A stretch of DNA of 64,000 nucleotides from Persicaria tinctoria. Its lineage: Eukaryota; Streptophyta; Magnoliopsida; Caryophyllales; Polygonaceae. Positions within the stretch are counted from its first letter, which is position 1. Each line of letters opens with the position of its first letter. The notes below the pieces were generated by a model. It was not told where the DNA came from and did no database searches. It saw only the letters and a program-made list of their open reading frames with translations. Shown in pieces: positions 60,261 to 64,000 of the stretch. The stretch covers positions 6,782,896 through 6,846,895 of the forward strand of contig JBANSL010000008.1 of NCBI GenBank assembly GCA_037127255.1. Direction: 5' to 3'. The translations under genes and the position numbers were made by a program.

Positions 60261-63200
60261 CTACCGGAAACCGCCAAGCGAAGGGGCCCAATAGTCGGCC
60301 CCGTTTTCCCTTCCGACATCCATTGTGCATGACACTGGGACTAGACATAGCCCTCTACTCCTCAAGTCCTCCTTTGGCTCCTCCTGATCAACATAAGAGA
60401 AACCCTAATTCTTTAGCTAGTATAATTTTGAACTATATGGTTTATGTGTTTTTGTGCTTGCGCGTGCGTGTTTTTGTGCGTGTGAAATGGATTAAGTACA
60501 AACAAGGCTTAGACTATGTTTGACAAAAGGGTAGCCGAAGGGTAGTTGCATTGAAGTTGATGGATTATCTGTATTAAATATAGGTTAATAAGCTAGTATG
60601 ATATTTGGTAAACCTAACTGTTAGGGGAGCTGATGAAAATTTGTGAATTAAAAAAAAAACTCCGAAAAAACTTTGGTGAGTAGCTACTAAAAATTATAGA
60701 TTTCAAAAGCTAATTAATCTAAAATATTATATTTGTTTCATTTAAACCTATATAATATCAAGACCATAAGCTCTGAAAAGTTACTTATTGTTGCCAAACG
60801 GAGCCTAAATTAAAAAATGGCTATATGTAGTTGTAGTTTTTAACCATTTGATTTATTTTAATGAATCTTTTCATATGTTAGCTCATTATACTGAGCCTAG
60901 CTAGTTTTTATATATTTTGTATGGTTGAGACCAAATCATAAAAAGAATAATCCATGAAAATTATTTAATTGATAGATAATGGTGGGGGAAATTATACCTG
61001 ATTAGGGCCACCTTTTCTCTTCAAGCACTTGTCATTCAACAGCTAACCAAAACATAAAAACCAGTTTCAAAGGCATCAGCATCAGCATCTTAATTCCCAA
61101 CAGAATTAGTTTAATTAAATTAAACTAAACATGTCTTACCTAAAAAAAATCCCTGATTAATTAAGTAATTAAACATGAGATCGACATTAATCATTAATTA
61201 ATCACTGTTTTGTAGAGAAAGCTTTATAAAGTTGATGAACAAAAGCTGGAAGATAATTCAAAGGTAGAGATGAGTTGGGATTTTAATTCATTATTTTTTT
61301 TAAAGTTTGCTTTTGCAGAGAAAATTATTTCCTGGATGCTTTTGTTTGAAAATTTTAAAACAAAAGTGCATCAACCCTTAAAAAAAGAGGCCTTGGATCC
61401 ACCAATAATTTAAATTTAAAAGCACTATACCTGGCCTGGGTCTTCAGGAAATATGCAGTTCCTTTCTCCTTGAGCCTATACAAATTAAATTATAATATGT
61501 ATTATTATAGCATCACTAACAGAAATTAATATGCTTATTGGTTTTTTAATTGTACTATATTGTAAAATGAAAATTTTATCATTAAATTAAAATTTTCAGA
61601 AAGTTAATTAGGGTTTGTGTTCATACAGATTGAGGGAGCTGTTGCCTCTTGTTATTTCCTGATCCATTGCTCAAGTAGGGGATACTCAGTGCCTGTACAT
61701 ATTCAATTAAGGTTTAGAAATAAATCATCACATATAATTAATGAATTATGTTTAAGAACGAAATAAAGTAAATATACGGAGTATACATAAATCAAGCATC
61801 TAACAAGAGAAGATTAATTAATTAGGTTTTATAATATAAGTAGTTTTGAACCCAAAGTTAAAAAGACCCAAAAAAATTTCAACTTGTTGAGACTTGAAAT
61901 TGACCTACAAACTACCACTACAAAAGCGTCGTACAAGTTTAAAACTTTCTACCTAACTTGTATATATTTTTTTTTCAAAATATAACTTAAATCGGTTAAC
62001 CGCCCTACACAATTTTAAAGATAAAATCAATTTTAATTCTTCTAATATTTCTTCTTCTAGATCTATATCAAAATTTAGGTTACTTTTTTAATTGATTTTT
62101 AACGAGTTAAACTCTATAAAATATCAACTTTTTTAAAATTAATTTTTAAAATTAATTTTATACTTATTAGTAATAAGTATGAAATTATATAAAAAAATAA
62201 TTAAATATTGATATTTTATATGGATTTAAAAGTAAAGTGATTTAAATTTTGAGACGGAGGTAGTAAGAGATAACTTAAAAAACAAAGAAGAATCTTTCTA
62301 TAAAGTGATACATTCATAATCCTCAATTTTTTAGTTTGATTCTCAAAGAATCATCCATAACTCTGTGCTTAAAATGATTATAAAAATATTAATTATCACT
62401 CTATTCTTAAATGTTTTGGTTAATTTTCAATCAAGGGGTTCAATATTAGGTGATTTTATGTAATTTTTGTAATTTATGAGTATTTTTGTGTACACCCTAA
62501 AACTTCCTTAATTTGTTACTTGTAAGGAAGCTTCTCCATTTTTACATGTAAAACAAAAATAGGTTAAATATTGTACTCACAATGAGATTATGCTCTGTTT
62601 GGTTGCAGAAAGGAATGAGGGGGTGAGGAAATGACAAGATAAAGAGAAAGAGAGGAACATCACCTCAATTTGACTCTGAAGGAATCTAATGTAACCAATA
62701 GCTTCCAACAACACAGAAGCTGTGTCAGTCTGAAAAAAAAAATGAAAAAAAAAAAATTAAAGTTATTTACACCCATATGTCTCTAAAGTCATTTTTCATG
62801 CCTTCTTTTGAGAGGAAGAACCCTAGATGAAAAGAGACAAACAATGCAAGGAACAAAGCATTCATATGTGGAAGATGATTTCACTTTTTGGCTTCCTAAA
62901 AAGAATTTTTATGAGACAATATATACTTTAAAAAAATTAAACAACATTTTTCACATCATTTACCAAATTAATATACTTCTATCAATCATAGTATGATACT
63001 TATTATTTTAACTTCGTAACTTAATACTATAATTAAACCCGAAAACTTCAAATATTGATGGTTTTTTCGGAAAAAAAAATTAGAGATCAATTTTCCGCCC
63101 CCTCAACTAAATGTTTCAGGATCCACCACTGCACAACACGCATGCAATCTCCATATAAACTCATTAAAAAAACAATCTCCATATATGCATAAGGGATAAT

Positions 63201-63829
63201 TAATTAATCGGTTTGTCTAACCTAAGTCTAAGATAATGAGAAAAGAAATCTATGAAAGAAAATGGTAAAAAAAAATCTAGGAAATAATTATGGTTAGTAG
63301 ATACTTAACCTGAGTTAAAGACGAAATAGGTTAGAAAAAGCGTTAATTTATAGTACAGTATAATTTTAACTAATTACCTTTCCAAAGGGTGAAACCAGCT
63401 GGTGAAGGGCTGTGATCCTATCCCCAAATTTCCTCACCTGGTAAATGATTTTTCACAGGAAAAAACAAAGCAGTAAAAATCCTTTATTCTTTCAGGGAAA
63501 TAAGCACAAAAAGAAAAAAACAATTTTATCATGATATATTCTTTCATTTTCAGGACAAAAATAAAATAAAAATAAAAATATTCTTGCATCTAAGAAGTAA
63601 ACAACTGAGAAAGACAAGATTTTGATGACTCAAAGTAGGTGTGATCTTGATGTGTGTTTGTGCTTTGTGTGTTTCTGTGCAAATATAGAGCCAAACAGAA
63701 AGGGATGAAATCAAGAGGAGATGAGAAATTTCTGTTGATTCACACCTTGAAGGTTGTTGATTGATTTGCAGAGCTTTGAACCTTGGCTTTCTTAACTGCC
63801 CCTCCATTCACTACTGCAGAGCTGTTGCA
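60261..63829 (-). CDS. bHLH transcription factor, bHLH68/bHLH133-like (3' part; 5' exons outside the window)
   Basis: Seven exons on the minus strand: 63829-63746, 63437-63378, 62729-62664, 61692-61627, 61475-61431, 61042-60998, 60383-60261; all start in phase 0 with GT-AG borders and give 183 codons before the stop. The HLH is split over two exons: [20 protein letters not shown], then [20 protein letters not shown]. After it come [27 protein letters not shown] and the subgroup tail [15 protein letters not shown]...GADYWAP. Subgroup members, from memory, read VRKEKLG at the helix-1 start; here it is VRKFG, a loss of two residues. The group lacks the classical H-E-R basic residues, so DNA binding is uncertain. 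The N-terminal part lies beyond 64000. bHLH68 is favoured by synteny. Confidence 0.9.
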
Positions 63830-64000
63830 CTAAATTTAAAAAAAAAAAAGGAAAAAAATTTAGCAAAATTAATTAGAGCCCTAAATATTCCCCTAATTTC
63901 ATGAGTTACATAAAATTAAATAACTTTTTTCAAAGATTAATTTGTTGCATTAAGAAAATTAATTAAATTATTCAACCACTATAAAACATGTGAGAAAACA

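Noticed and set aside
60261..60330. GC-rich inverted repeat (ggggcc...ggcccc)
   Set aside because: It lies in the last bHLH exon and encodes the conserved GADYWAP tail, so the pairing is incidental.

Overview
The window is nuclear DNA from a flowering plant, most likely a eudicot. It is AT-rich, its genes carry many GT-AG introns, and it is full of plant transposon classes (MULE, hAT, PIF/Harbinger, Tourist, Stowaway, LINE, SINE, LTR). I could not name the species.

Layout: 1-19 kb is gene-poor and repeat-rich. It holds a tRNA-type SINE, MULE-like and hAT-like elements, LINE debris and a four-copy tandem array of about 1.2 kb units. 19.4-26.2 kb (+) is an 18-exon AIM1-type peroxisomal multifunctional beta-oxidation gene. 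It converges on a TCX5/6-type CXC-domain gene at 27.0-32.2 kb (-). A small PWWP-domain gene follows at 35.3-36.5 kb (-). Then come a hAT element nested in a long-TIR MULE (37.8-40.1 kb) and a PIF/Harbinger element with both genes broken by single lesions (40.4-43.5 kb). The right part is again genic, all on the minus strand: proteasome assembly chaperone 4 (44.5-46.9 kb), a RanBP2-type zinc-finger RNA-binding protein (47.8-52.8 kb), a type II ROP GTPase (54.1-56.0 kb) and the 3' part of a bHLH68/133-like factor that runs off the right edge (60.3-63.8 kb).

The seven genes work in unrelated processes: fatty-acid beta-oxidation, cell-cycle/chromatin repression, chromatin reading, proteasome assembly, RNA binding, polarity signalling and transcription. 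Five of them (AIM1, TCX5-like, RanBP2 zinc-finger protein, ROP9-like, bHLH68-like) match, as I recall the locus numbers, neighbours on Arabidopsis chromosome 4 (At4g28950 to At4g29100). The interval therefore looks like an ancestral block expanded by transposons. Exon models were built by hand from splice consensus and reading-frame continuity. All of them close in frame, but none has transcript support here.

I found no clearly undescribed multi-gene system. The most interesting points are: the last intron of the ROP gene, where splicing exchanges a prenylation-type C terminus for a GC-CG palmitoylation-type one; a 21-nt near-perfect hairpin just after the bHLH stop; a two-residue deletion at the basic/helix-1 junction of the bHLH; and datable nested transposons with perfect target-site duplications.
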